64,000 nucleotides of DNA from Siphonobacter curvatus (GCF_002943425.1 NZ_PTRA01000001.1:744001-808000), one strand, 5' to 3'. Counted from the stretch's first letter, positions 43,654 through 52,887 are shown. Notes: generated by a model from the letters alone, not told the origin. Made by a program: numbers and translations.

Positions 43654-45564
43654 ATGTCCGACGAAATCAAACACGAGTGCGGGATCGCTCTTCTCCGCCT
43701 CCGCAAACCGCTCCAGTATTACATCGACAAGTACGGCACGCCCTTATATGCCGTAAACAAGATGGCCCTGCTCATGAACAAGCAGGCAAACCGGGGACAG
43801 GATGGGGCAGGCATAGCGAATATCAAACTCAATGTAGCTCCCGGGTATCGCTTCATCAGTCGGTACCGCTCCGTGGAGGCCAAGCCCATCGAAGACATCT
43901 TCGAGAAAATCAATAAAAAGTATCGTAAGGCCGAGAAAGAAGATTCGAAGAAGTACCTGAACGCCGAATGGTTACAGGAAAATTACGGCTTTACGGGAGA
44001 AGTCTGGATGGGACACCTGCGGTACGGTACGCACGGTAAAAATGAAATCGAAAACTGCCACCCGTTTCTGCGTCAGAACAACTGGCGGAGTCGGAATCTG
44101 GTCGTAGCCGGTAACTTCAATATGACCAACGTCGATGAATTGTTCGATAAGTTGGTTTCCCTGGGGCAACACCCCAAAGACAAGGTAGATACAGTAACGG
44201 TGATGGAAAAAATTGGCCACTTCCTGGATGAGGAAGTACAGCGTCAATTCGACCGTTTCAAACCTCTGTTTCCCGAAGATAATCAGCAACTGACTTCCCT
44301 GATTGAAGAAAACATTGACGTAGCTCGTATGTTACAGCGGTCCTGCCGTGATTTTGACGGGGGCTATACGATGTGTGGCATGTTGGGTTCAGGAGCGGCA
44401 TTCGTAGCTCGTGACCCGGCAGGGATTCGGCCGGCGTATTACTACGCTGATGATGAAGTCATTGTTGTGGCTTCTGAAAAGCCCGCGATTAAAATGTCGT
44501 TCAATTGTGATTACGACGAAATTGCGGAAATCGGACCGGGCAACGCTCTGATCATTGATACGAACGGCGAGTACCGCGAAGAACAATTCCGCGATCCGCT
44601 GGAGAAAAAATCCTGCTCGTTCGAGCGAATTTATTTCTCACGGGCTTCCGATCCGGACATTTATCGGGAACGTAAAAATCTGGGTAAGCTGGTGTTGCCC
44701 CAGATTCTAAAGGAAATTGATAACGATCTGGCCAATACGGTCTTTAGTTATATTCCCAATACAGCAGAAACGGCCTTTTTCGGTTTAGTTGAAGGGCTGG
44801 ATGAACATCTGGTTAAAGAGCGTAAGAAACACATTCGCGAAGGGGTTCTTTTCGAGGAAGACCTGGATCGTCTGCTTTCCTTCCGTCCGCGTACAGAGAA
44901 GATTATTTCCAAAGATGTTAAACTGCGTACGTTCATTACCAACGATACCCACCGGGACGAGATGGTATCGAACGTGTATGAGACGACTTTCGAAGTAATC
45001 AAAAAGAAAGAAGACACGATTGTACTGATTGATGATTCCATCGTACGGGGTACGACGTTAGAACGTTCGATTTTGCGGATGCTCGACCGGCTGGAACCCA
45101 AGAAAATCGTGATTGTCAGCTCTGCTCCGCAAATTCGTTACCCCGACTGCTACGGCATTGACATGTCGAAAATGAAGGATTTCGTAGCGTTCCGGGCCGT
45201 ATTGAAATTACTGGAAGAAGAAAACCGCGAAGAGCTGCTCGAAGAAACGCTGGCCCGTTGTAAAGACGCCTTGGAGAATGGTTACGCCACGCAGGAAAAC
45301 TACGTGAAAGCCCTCTACGAACCCTTTACGGACGAACAGATTTCCAAGAAAATTGCTGAAATCGTAACGCCGAAAAACTGTCAGGCGGAAGTTTCCATCA
45401 TTTACCAAACCGTGGACGACCTGCACAAAGCGTGTCCGAACCATACGGGTGACTGGTATTTCACCGGAAACTATCCAACACCGGGCGGAAATAAAGTGGT
45501 AAACCGGGCTTTTGTCAATTACATGATTGGTAAAGGCAACGAACGGGCTTACGGAGCTTTCTAA
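43654..45564 (+). CDS. purF: Amidophosphoribosyltransferase, long Bacteroidota form
   Basis: Enzyme of 636 aa making phosphoribosylamine from PRPP and glutamine, the first step of purine synthesis. An N-terminal glutaminase domain begins after an 8-residue leader at C9 (HECGIALL), the expected nucleophile after processing, with NKQANRGQDGAGIA nearby. The phosphoribosyltransferase domain has the PRPP motif TIVLIDDSIVRGTTLERS. It is ~130 residues longer than E. coli PurF, mainly through inserts and the C-terminal part. Some genomes have a short PurF as well, so this may be a second enzyme; the symbol is given on domain grounds. Confidence 0.85.
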   Translation: MSDEIKHECGIALLRLRKPLQYYIDKYGTPLYAVNKMALLMNKQANRGQDGAGIANIKLNVAPGYRFISRYRSVEAKPIEDIFEKINKKYRKAEKEDSKKYLNAEWLQENYGFTGEVWMGHLRYGTHGKNEIENCHPFLRQNNWRSRNLVVAGNFNMTNVDELFDKLVSLGQHPKDKVDTVTVMEKIGHFLDEEVQRQFDRFKPLFPEDNQQLTSLIEENIDVARMLQRSCRDFDGGYTMCGMLGSGAAFVARDPAGIRPAYYYADDEVIVVASEKPAIKMSFNCDYDEIAEIGPGNALIIDTNGEYREEQFRDPLEKKSCSFERIYFSRASDPDIYRERKNLGKLVLPQILKEIDNDLANTVFSYIPNTAETAFFGLVEGLDEHLVKERKKHIREGVLFEEDLDRLLSFRPRTEKIISKDVKLRTFITNDTHRDEMVSNVYETTFEVIKKKEDTIVLIDDSIVRGTTLERSILRMLDRLEPKKIVIVSSAPQIRYPDCYGIDMSKMKDFVAFRAVLKLLEEENREELLEETLARCKDALENGYATQENYVKALYEPFTDEQISKKIAEIVTPKNCQAEVSIIYQTVDDLHKACPNHTGDWYFTGNYPTPGGNKVVNRAFVNYMIGKGNERAYGAF

Positions 45565-45581
45565 TAGTTTTAACGTGTCAG

Positions 45582-45616
45582 AAAAAGACCAGCTTTCAAC
45601 GAAGGCTGGTCTTTTT
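45582..45616 (+). terminator. Rho-independent terminator of the PurF-like gene
   Basis: AAAAAGACCAGC/GCTGGTCTTTTT perfect stem with an 11-nt loop and terminal T-tract, 18 bp after the stop. Confidence 0.9.
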
Positions 45617-45848
45617 CTTGTGTTCCAAAAGTCTGAATTCGAGTACGCTGGTGTATAAAATAGACTAGCTCGTCTGGAATTTCGACGGGCCATAGTACTG
45701 CCATAAAGGGCTCGTTGTATCTTCGCAGCCTCAATGAGCAGATGAGGTATGATTTTTTATTAAACCATCTGACAACCTTTAGTCGCCGTGAAAATCCTCC
45801 AGAGTACGTTCTGAGTTTTCAGATCTGCTTTATAGACCATCCTATCGA

Positions 45849-46646
45849 ATGAATAAAACTGATACCCAAGATGGCAGTAAACGCCTAAGCCGGATCAATC
45901 GCTTTTTCTTGGATTTGCATGACGTCTTTCTGTTTGTTATTCGAATTTTTAAGGAAGCGTTTTTGCCTCCATACGAATTCAAGGAAATCGTTAAGCAATG
46001 TTTTGAGGTAGGCGTGAAGTCACTTCCCCTCATTTCGCTGACTGGTTTTATTACGGGTATCGTTTTTGTGAACCAGTCGCGTCCGTCACTTTCTGAATTC
46101 GGGGCTGTCTCCTGGCTCCCTTCGCTGATTGCCATTGCCATTGTGCGGGCTTTGGCTCCGCTGGTTACGTCGCTGATTGCGGCTGGAAAAGTCGGGTCAA
46201 ATATTGGTGCCGAGCTAGGTTCCATGAACGTAACCGAACAAATTGACGCGATGGAAGTTTCTGCTACGAATCCGTTCAAGTTTCTGGTCGTTAGCCGGGT
46301 TATTGCCACCACAACGATGATTCCGATTCTTACGGTCTATACAACGATTCTGGCCTTGCTCGGCGGTTTCATTAATATTCACCAGCACGAAGCCACCAGC
46401 TTTCAGACCTACTTTACGCAGGTTTTTAATACCATTACGTTTACGGATGTTTTTGCCTCGATTACCAAATCGTTCGTTTTTGGATTCACAATTGGAACGG
46501 TAGGCTGTTATAAAGGCTACCATTCTTCCAAAGGAACGGAAGGGGTTGGAAAGGCGGCCAATACGTCGGTAGTACTTTCCATGTTTCTGATTTTCATTGA
46601 AGAGCTGCTTTCGCTGCAAATTGTCATGGCACTACTCCCCGGATGA
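45849..46646 (+). CDS. mlaE: MlaE-type ABC transporter permease
   Basis: Inner-membrane permease of 265 aa of a lipid (phospholipid) transport system. About five helices; conserved LISLTGFITGIVFVNQSRPSL, the family core ALAPLVTSLIAAGKVGSNIGAELGSM, and EQIDAMEVSATNPFKFLVVSRV. It begins an operon with the ATPase (4-bp gap) and the MCE protein. A possible -7 box TATCTTCG is at 45718-45725. The system probably maintains outer-membrane lipid asymmetry, as Mla does in Gram-negatives; transport direction is not determinable. Confidence 0.92.
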   Translation: MNKTDTQDGSKRLSRINRFFLDLHDVFLFVIRIFKEAFLPPYEFKEIVKQCFEVGVKSLPLISLTGFITGIVFVNQSRPSLSEFGAVSWLPSLIAIAIVRALAPLVTSLIAAGKVGSNIGAELGSMNVTEQIDAMEVSATNPFKFLVVSRVIATTTMIPILTVYTTILALLGGFINIHQHEATSFQTYFTQVFNTITFTDVFASITKSFVFGFTIGTVGCYKGYHSSKGTEGVGKAANTSVVLSMFLIFIEELLSLQIVMALLPG

Positions 46647-46650
46647 TCTT

Positions 46651-47421
46651 ATGAAGAAACAGGCAAAAATAGATACGAGCAATAAAGTCATTGACATTCG
46701 CGGACTGAAGAAGTCTTTCGGCAGCCTGACGGTACTGCGAGGGGTTGATCTTGACATATACAAGGGTGAGAACTTAGTAGTACTGGGTCGGTCCGGTACG
46801 GGTAAGTCCGTTTTAATTAAAATCATTTCCGGGTTACTGAAAGCCGACGAAGGGTCGGTAAAAGTACTGGGCGAAGAAGTAGGGACGCTCAATTCCAAGG
46901 AACTGGACGCTTTACGTCTGAAGATTGGTTTTTCGTTTCAGAACAGTGCTCTCTACGATAGTATGACCGTCTATGAGAATCTGGAATTCCCCCTGATTCG
47001 CAACGTACGTAACCTAAGTAGAAAGGAAATCAATGCGGCCATTGAAGAAGCTCTGGAAGACGTAGGCCTGTCGCAGACGATTCATCAAATGCCTTCCCAG
47101 CTTTCGGGTGGTCAGCGTAAACGGATCGGTATCGCCCGTACCCTGATTCTGAAACCCGAAATCATGCTATACGATGAGCCCACGGCGGGTCTGGATCCGA
47201 TTACTTCCGCAGAGATTAACAATTTGATTAATCAGGTTCAGGCTCAGCACAATACGACTTCCATCATCATTACCCATGACCTGACCTGTGCGAAAACTAC
47301 GGGTGACCGCATCGCTATGTTACTAGACGGTCAGTTTCAGCGTCAGGGTACATTTGAAGAAGTATTTGCCTCGGATGAAGAACGGGTGAAACAGTTTTAT
47401 GAATATAATTTTATTGACTAA
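46651..47421 (+). CDS. mlaF: MlaF-type ABC transporter ATP-binding protein
   Basis: ATPase of 256 aa that powers the MlaE-type permease. Walker A is GRSGTGKS, signature LSGGQRKRIGIAR, Walker B IMLYDEPTAGLDP, and H-loop ITHDL. The ATG at 46651 is chosen over an upstream one at 46597 that would overlap the permease gene, because it fits the domain start (VIDIRGLKKSFG). Its stop overlaps the start of the next gene (TAATG). Confidence 0.94.
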   Translation: MKKQAKIDTSNKVIDIRGLKKSFGSLTVLRGVDLDIYKGENLVVLGRSGTGKSVLIKIISGLLKADEGSVKVLGEEVGTLNSKELDALRLKIGFSFQNSALYDSMTVYENLEFPLIRNVRNLSRKEINAAIEEALEDVGLSQTIHQMPSQLSGGQRKRIGIARTLILKPEIMLYDEPTAGLDPITSAEINNLINQVQAQHNTTSIIITHDLTCAKTTGDRIAMLLDGQFQRQGTFEEVFASDEERVKQFYEYNFID

Positions 47422-48446
47422 TGAGCACAGGAGAAAACAAACGATCGGTTCAGGTAGGAATTTTTGTATTCCTGGGCATCGTCATATTTGTGGTAGGCGT
47501 ACTGTTTTTGGGCGGACAGCAAAAACGCTTCATTAAAAGTATTGAAGTATCCGCCGTTTTTGACGATGTTGGAGGCTTGAAAACGGGTAACAACGTCTGG
47601 TTTTCGGGGGTGAAAGTCGGTACCGTAAAACAGGTACACTTCTACGGGAAATCGCAGGTAGAGGTGACCATGAATATAGAAAAAGAAGCCCAGCAGTACA
47701 TCCACAAGGATGCCCGGGCGGCCATCAGCTCCGAGGGCTTCATTGGTAATAAAATTGTAGTGATTGAAGGCGGCTCTCCGCAGCTGGCCATGGTGGATGA
47801 TGGCGACATTATTCAGGCGAAAACCGTACTGGGTACCGATCAGATCATGGAAACTTTGCAGGAAAACAACAAAAACCTGCTTAAGATCACGACTGACTTT
47901 AAAGGATTAGTATCAAAAATCGCTCGTGGAAAAGGTACCGTCGGAGCCGTACTGACCGATTCACTGCTGGCAGAACAGTTCCGTTCAACGATTAACAACC
48001 TGGAACGGGCTTCCGCCAATGCAAACCGCATGTCGGGCTCGCTTTCCAACTACGCTGCGAAACTCAATACCAAAGGAAGTCTGGCCCATGAGCTGGTAAC
48101 GGATACGAGCGTGTACGCCAACATCAAAACGTCCGTACGTCAGTTACAGCAGGCAACTTCGTCCGCTAAAGAAATTGCCGATCGGGCATCGGTAGCGACG
48201 AATAATGTCGTATCTGCCAGTAACCAGTTGAAAAGCACGGATAACACACTAGGACTTTTGCTGAACGATAAGAATACTTCAAACGATGTAAAATCGCTTT
48301 TGAAAAATCTGGAAAGCAGCAGCCGAAAGCTCGACCAGAATATGGAGGCTCTCAAACACAACTTCCTGTTCCGGGGCTACTTCCGTCGGGAAGAGAAGAA
48401 AGCAGCCAAAGCCGCGAAGGATTCGCTGAAAAATGCACAACCTTAG
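47421..48446 (+). CDS. mlaD: MlaD/MCE-family periplasmic lipid-binding protein
   Basis: Protein of 341 aa with a single N-terminal TM anchor (residues 11-30, VGIFVFLGIVIFVVGVLFLG) and one MCE domain (about 38-115: VSAVFDDVGGLKTGNNVWFSGVKVG ordering). A long helical C-terminal part follows (about 130-320) with Leu/Asn-rich heptads (STINNLERASANANRM, TSSAKEIADRASV), as in multi-helix MCE proteins that form a hexameric tube for lipids. It ends KDSLKNAQP. Translationally coupled with the ATPase gene. Confidence 0.92.
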   Translation: MSTGENKRSVQVGIFVFLGIVIFVVGVLFLGGQQKRFIKSIEVSAVFDDVGGLKTGNNVWFSGVKVGTVKQVHFYGKSQVEVTMNIEKEAQQYIHKDARAAISSEGFIGNKIVVIEGGSPQLAMVDDGDIIQAKTVLGTDQIMETLQENNKNLLKITTDFKGLVSKIARGKGTVGAVLTDSLLAEQFRSTINNLERASANANRMSGSLSNYAAKLNTKGSLAHELVTDTSVYANIKTSVRQLQQATSSAKEIADRASVATNNVVSASNQLKSTDNTLGLLLNDKNTSNDVKSLLKNLESSSRKLDQNMEALKHNFLFRGYFRREEKKAAKAAKDSLKNAQP

Positions 48447-48526
48447 TGCGTTTTGAGTTTTCAGTGGATGGTGGGTGAATGGTCTGAGGAGAATCAATAG
48501 AAAGTGAGTATAATACTTCTTTATAA

Positions 48527-48562
48527 CAAGAGATCCCGGATGGAAACATCCGGGATCTCTTG
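48527..48562. terminator. Long perfect hairpin after the Mla operon
   Basis: 16-bp perfect arms (CAAGAGATCCCGGATG and its complement) with a GAAA tetraloop. It sits between convergent genes; the T-tract is weak (TTGTTGGG), so it may terminate either strand inefficiently or act as an mRNA stabiliser. Confidence 0.6.
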
Positions 48563-48607
48563 TTGGGTAACAACAAGTAATTAATAACCAATACCTAAAC
48601 GTATCAA

Positions 48608-49534
48608 CTAGGCCTTTTTCTTCTTGCCAGAGACCTTCTTCTTCATCTCATCTACTGAGGGTAGTTTCGCCTGAATATCTTTCAAACCATTTTCGATCTG
48701 ACCTTTGAAGAACACGTTGAAGGCATTGTCCGGGTTGGCGTTACCCAGAGCCAGAGCTTTCTGAGCTACGGGCAGGGCTTCTTTGAAGTTAGAAAGCTTC
48801 ATCAGCAATTGAGCCTTCGTCCAGAGCTTCTGGTAGTTTTCACCCGCCGCCAAGGCTTTATCGATCAGCGTCAGGCCTTTCTGCAAATCTTTGCCCTGAC
48901 TCAGGTAATAGTTTGCTGCCCGTTGGTTTACGGCTGGATCTTCGGGTTTTTCAGCCAGCGATTTAGCTACCCCTGCTTCTACCAGAGCCGAGGTTTTTAC
49001 GGCTACTTTCGTAGCAACCATGGTTTGATCCCAGCCGAAGTTGAAATGGGCCGTACTGTCCGTCAAATCCGAAAACCAGATCGTGAACGATTCCAATTTT
49101 CCATGATTTTGCGGAGCTACATTCACGCGTAAAGCGTCATCTTCGGGTTTGTAGCTTTGTTCCGTAGCGTTCACGTCTTTGTTGAAAATAACCGTCCAGT
49201 TGCCCGAAGCCGCCGGAATGCTGAACAGCGAGTACGTACCCGCCGGTAAGTTCTGTCCTTCAAAACTAGCGTCTGTACTCAGTTTAACCGTGGTAGCGGC
49301 ATTGGCTCCCGTCCGCCAGACTTGTCCATAGGGGCGAACCGTTTGGGCATCAGCGGTAGTACCAAAGGCAGCACGGCCTTTCAGACCTGGACGTGAATAG
49401 TTTACCTGGAAGTCTGTAATGCCAACCGTTTGGGTAAGGCTAGCGGCCGGGCTAGGTGAAGGCGTACGCTGAGCATGGCTCTGAAAGCCAATGAGTAAGC
49501 CCAGAGATAAGGCTGCAAAAAGAGATGATTTCAT
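48608..49534 (-). CDS. Secreted DUF2911 protein with TPR-like C-terminus
   Basis: Protein of 308 aa: signal peptide (1-22, LSLGLLIGFQSHAQ), DUF2911 domain (about 40-180) with FQVNYSRPGLKGRAAFG, PYGQVWRTGANAATTVKLS and LPAGTYSLFSIPA, and a C-terminal helical part with tetratricopeptide-like spacing (DPAVNQRAANYYLSQGKDLQ, ENYQKLWTKAQLLMKLSNFKEAL). It ends in a Lys-rich tail (KKKVSGKKKKA). The ATG at 49534 is used; an upstream start would lack a signal peptide. Paralogue of the DUF2911 gene at 34 kb. Confidence 0.87.
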   Translation of the reverse strand: MKSSLFAALSLGLLIGFQSHAQRTPSPSPAASLTQTVGITDFQVNYSRPGLKGRAAFGTTADAQTVRPYGQVWRTGANAATTVKLSTDASFEGQNLPAGTYSLFSIPAASGNWTVIFNKDVNATEQSYKPEDDALRVNVAPQNHGKLESFTIWFSDLTDSTAHFNFGWDQTMVATKVAVKTSALVEAGVAKSLAEKPEDPAVNQRAANYYLSQGKDLQKGLTLIDKALAAGENYQKLWTKAQLLMKLSNFKEALPVAQKALALGNANPDNAFNVFFKGQIENGLKDIQAKLPSVDEMKKKVSGKKKKA

Positions 49535-49615
49535 GTGTGCAATGCAAAAAAACAATGGATTATCGCTAACAAAGTAGGCATATTTGCCCGGGGTTTCCAA
49601 GATTCCCTCCAGCTT

Positions 49616-50152
49616 ATGAATCGACAAAGATTACTACAGTTACTAAATGGTTACGAAGCCGACACGGCGGAAGAAGAACAGATGAAAACGGAATTGACCG
49701 CTTTTGTCCAGCAACACGGAGACTGTTTCGAGCGGACCTTACTCGTGGGTCACGTAACGGGATCGGCTTGGGTTTTAGATGAAACCCGCACCCAGGTTTT
49801 ACTGATGCACCATCGAAAACTCGATCGCTGGTTTCAGCCTGGCGGGCACTGCGATGGGAATCCAGACGTACAGGAAGTAGCTCAGCGAGAAGCCTGGGAA
49901 GAAACGGGAGTTACGGTAAAGCCTGTAAGCGAGACCATCTTCGATGTAGACATTCACACCATCCCCGCCCGGGGTCAGGAACCGGAGCATTTGCATTATG
50001 ATGTACGCTTTCTGTTTGAAGCCGATGCGACGCAGCCAATCGTCATCAATCAGGAGTCGAAAGACATTCGCTGGGTTCCGCTTGCAGACGTGACTACGCT
50101 TAATGAAGAAGAGTCTATTGCCCGGATGGTACGCAAAACCGGACGGTTCTAA
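49616..50152 (+). CDS. NUDIX hydrolase
   Basis: Hydrolase of 178 aa for nucleoside diphosphate-linked substrates. The Nudix box is GGHCDGNPDVQEV-AQ-REAWEETGV, with the REAWEE catalytic core present; the first Glu of the textbook box is replaced by Pro, as often in the subgroup with a GGHCDG start. An N-terminal helical extension (1-~45) precedes it. The ATG at 49616 is preferred to a frame start at 49535. The substrate is unknown. It directly precedes the CRISPR array but shows no link with it. Confidence 0.88.
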   Translation: MNRQRLLQLLNGYEADTAEEEQMKTELTAFVQQHGDCFERTLLVGHVTGSAWVLDETRTQVLLMHHRKLDRWFQPGGHCDGNPDVQEVAQREAWEETGVTVKPVSETIFDVDIHTIPARGQEPEHLHYDVRFLFEADATQPIVINQESKDIRWVPLADVTTLNEEESIARMVRKTGRF

Positions 50153-50166
50153 GAGGATGTTCACTA

Positions 50167-50196
50167 CAAGTCCAAGGGTTAGATGACTTGGACTTG
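50167..50196 (+). terminator. Possible terminator of the NUDIX gene
   Basis: CAAGTCCAAG/CTTGGACTTG, 10-bp perfect arms and a 10-nt loop, 15 bp after the stop and followed by the weak T-run TTAGTTAG. Confidence 0.5.
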
Positions 50197-50226
50197 TTAG
50201 TTAGAAATGGTTTTGGCAGGGGCTGG

Positions 50227-51966
50227 GGTGTAATTCCGATTAGGTACGATTAAGACATCGGAGTGGTCAGCGGCAGGCGACGGAAATCCAGCATTTCAAT
50301 TCCAACTAGGTACGATTAAGACATAAGAAACTTAATAATTAATGCCCGGTTGCTCCTAATTTCAATTCCAACTAGGTACGATTAAGACGTAGACGGAGGC
50401 CTGCACCTGAGCGTAGGAAATAACATTTCAATTCCAACTAGGTACGATTAAGACTTTGATCTGAAGGAAATTCAGGCACGAGGTCACGCATTTCAATTCC
50501 AACTAGGTACGATTAAGACTCGAACGTGGTGAAGGAATACGAGATTAAAATCAGTATTTCAATTCCAACTAGGTACGATTAAGACGATGGCAGGCGTTCC
50601 CAGCAGGAACAGACCCAGCAATTTCAATTCCAACTAGGTACGATTAAGACCGCTGCGGGCCTAAGCCGTATGGCCTTTTTTGTCAGATTTCAATTCCAAC
50701 TAGGTACGATTAAGACATTTAGAGAACGCACCTCAAAACGCTAAAAATCACTATTTCAATTCCAACTAGGTACGATTAAGACGTACCGATCAGAACGGCG
50801 GCCTGGGGGATTTCATAAATTTCAATTCCAACTAGGTACGATTAAGACACTTCAAGAACATGTTTAACGCAGCTGCCCTGTCTCATTTCAATTCCAACTA
50901 GGTACGATTAAGACACAACCAATGAGAGTATTAACGACCTCATTGAAGGAATTTCAATTCCAACTAGGTACGATTAAGACTGTGTCTTTCTACTTCGGGA
51001 ACGGATGGAATGACCTAATTTCAATTCCAACTAGGTACGATTAAGACATTTTTCGCGTAAAGCCAGTGAGCTTGGTAAGCTTTATTTCAATTCCAACTAG
51101 GTACGATTAAGACAGTCTACAGCAATACAGCGAACCGGCACCGATTCTAATTTCAATTCCAACTAGGTACGATTAAGACATCAGTCGTAGGACCTCAGGT
51201 CAAAGCAGTGGTATTATTTCAATTCCAACTAGGTACGATTAAGACAATACAAGGCATATAGTGACTGGCCTAGTGCGTCCAATTTCAATTCCAACTAGGT
51301 ACGATTAAGACAGCAATGACACGGATATACCTTCCAGTGTTTCGGGATTTCAATTCCAACTAGGTACGATTAAGACATTTACGACATGTTGGGCGACAAT
51401 GCTCCAGACTTTATTTCAATTCCAACTAGGTACGATTAAGACCCGGACAAACATTGACCCTTAGCTCAGCGGTAGAGATTTCAATTCCAACTAGGTACGA
51501 TTAAGACCGGAGTTAAAGACTGAATGGCCGACTGCCCTGTTTATTTCAATTCCAACTAGGTACGATTAAGACATCAGCGAAAGTGAAGTCGGCGTAATCG
51601 CTACACTATTTCAATTCCAACTAGGTACGATTAAGACAGGGTGCAAGGCTCATGCGTTTTGGTTGATTATCCGATTTCAATTCCAACTAGGTACGATTAA
51701 GACTATCGTCGCTATTGATTTCCAAATCCTCTATTTTTAATTTCAATTCCAACTAGGTACGATTAAGACGGATTACGCCAGTCTCACCCGTACGGTGTTC
51801 AAATTATTTCAATTCCAACTAGGTACGATTAAGACCCAGCTCCTGCACCGATTGCCTGGTATCGGTCAGGAATTTCAATTCCAACTAGGTACGATTAAGA
51901 CTCCGAAGTAGGTTTCAAGTTCTGAGTCACTGGCTCATTTCAATTCCAACTAGGTACGATTAAGAC
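50227..51966 (-). CRISPR. CRISPR array: 27 repeats, 26 spacers, no cas genes in the window
   Basis: Repeat of 30 bp, on the plus strand beginning ATTTCAATTCC and ending TACGATTAAGAC; spacers of 35-37 bp. All copies look identical except the first (50227-50256), which differs at seven or so positions. The reverse complement begins GTCTTAATCG and ends GGAATTGAAAT, the form typical of I-B and III repeats with an ATTGAAA(C/T) 5' handle. Together with the degenerate repeat on the left and AT-rich DNA on the right, this shows the array is most likely transcribed leftwards, with the leader beyond 51966 and the newest spacers on the right. Neighbours are a NUDIX gene and a cyclophilin gene, so cas genes lie elsewhere. 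Confidence 0.98.
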
Positions 51967-52231
51967 CCCCTTAATTTACAGCCCAAAAAACCCTTTTCTA
52001 ATCTCCTGTAATAGTTTTATTTCACTCTATATATGAAAATAGTCGTCGATCACCAATGATAGGAAAACCCTTGGTGATCGACGACTGTTAGTAATCAGTT
52101 ACTTATGAAAATCTTAGTGCAGAACTAAGCCGTTTTTATCTGGTATGGAGAACTCACCAAAGTGATCGACGACGATACTGCTTTTCGAAAGCTTCCGTTA
52201 ACGCGTATGCACGGATGAAAAGATTGCTTTT
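51967..52231 (-). other. Probable CRISPR leader region
   Basis: 265 bp between the last repeat and the cyclophilin stop codon, no reading frame. The first ~75 bp next to the array are strongly AT-rich, as leaders are. Further out are a 16-bp inverted repeat (52041-52086) and a partial third copy of its arm (52162-52173). No perfect TAnnTTTG box was found on the minus strand. Confidence 0.6.
52041..52086. repeat. Inverted repeat in the CRISPR leader region, with a third partial copy nearby
   Basis: AGTCGTCGATCACCAA (52041-52056) and TTGGTGATCGACGACT (52071-52086), perfect 16-bp arms, 14-nt centre. GTGATCGACGAC recurs at 52162-52173. On the minus strand the hairpin is followed by ATTTTC, so it could also terminate transcription from the cyclophilin gene. 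Confidence 0.75.
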
Positions 52232-52879
52232 TTAATCCAGCACTTTCATGGAGAACTTCACAATTTCGGTTGGCCGTTCGAAACCGCCGAGGGGCATTTG
52301 AGCGATCTTGTCGACAATGTCCAGGCCCTTGGTTACTTCACCGAAAACGGTATACTCCTGGTCAAAAATGATTTCGCCCCCTTGCTTCAGGTAAATGGAT
52401 TTCAGGGCCGGTGGGTACTTGGCTAGTTCTTCTTCGTTGTAAAAAATGCCCTTCGTAACGATAAAAAATTCCGTAGAAGAGGAGCGTTTCTCCGGATTAT
52501 TGTCCGAGTACCGAGCCATCGAAAGCGTACCCTTTTTGTGAATAAGATTAGGCCGGAATTCCGATGGAACCGTATAGTTCAACTGATCCCGCTGCTCGCC
52601 ACCCCCCTGAATACAGACGCCTTTAACCAATCGGTAAAACCCCCGGTCGTCGTAATAGCCGCTGTTGATCATGCGGATAAAATTGGCCCGGTGAAGCGGC
52701 GTTTCGTCGTACAGCTTGATCTCAATGTCCCCGAATCGGGTGTGTATACTAACACGGTTCTCCGGATGTTCCTTGCCATATTCGGTTAAGGTTTGTACAA
52801 CTTCATCCTGAGGAATTTCGCGGTTTTTACAGGCTGAAAAGACTACTAAGCCGAGGCAAAACAGAAGCAGATTTCGCAT
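52232..52879 (-). CDS. Lipoprotein peptidyl-prolyl isomerase (cyclophilin)
   Basis: Envelope prolyl isomerase of 215 aa assisting protein folding. Lipobox LVVFSAC with Cys17, so it is lipid-anchored. The cyclophilin domain (about 40-215) has IHTRFGDIEIKLYDETPLHRANFIRM, GFYRLVKGVCIQGG and the C-terminal EYTVFGEVTKGLDIVDKI. The usual active-site Arg/Phe region is modified (FYRLVKG versus FHRVI), as in many Bacteroidota copies. It begins 8 bp after adenine deaminase and is probably cotranscribed with it. Confidence 0.9.
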   Translation of the reverse strand: MRNLLLFCLGLVVFSACKNREIPQDEVVQTLTEYGKEHPENRVSIHTRFGDIEIKLYDETPLHRANFIRMINSGYYDDRGFYRLVKGVCIQGGGEQRDQLNYTVPSEFRPNLIHKKGTLSMARYSDNNPEKRSSSTEFFIVTKGIFYNEEELAKYPPALKSIYLKQGGEIIFDQEYTVFGEVTKGLDIVDKIAQMPLGGFERPTEIVKFSMKVLD

Positions 52880-52887
52880 GAAAACAA

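Noticed and set aside
51461-51477. tRNA gene
   Set aside because: Only the D-arm segment is present; it lies inside a CRISPR spacer and no anticodon arm or acceptor stem follows.
49616-52879. cas genes next to the array
   Set aside because: The left neighbour is a NUDIX hydrolase and the right a cyclophilin lipoprotein; neither has Cas motifs.
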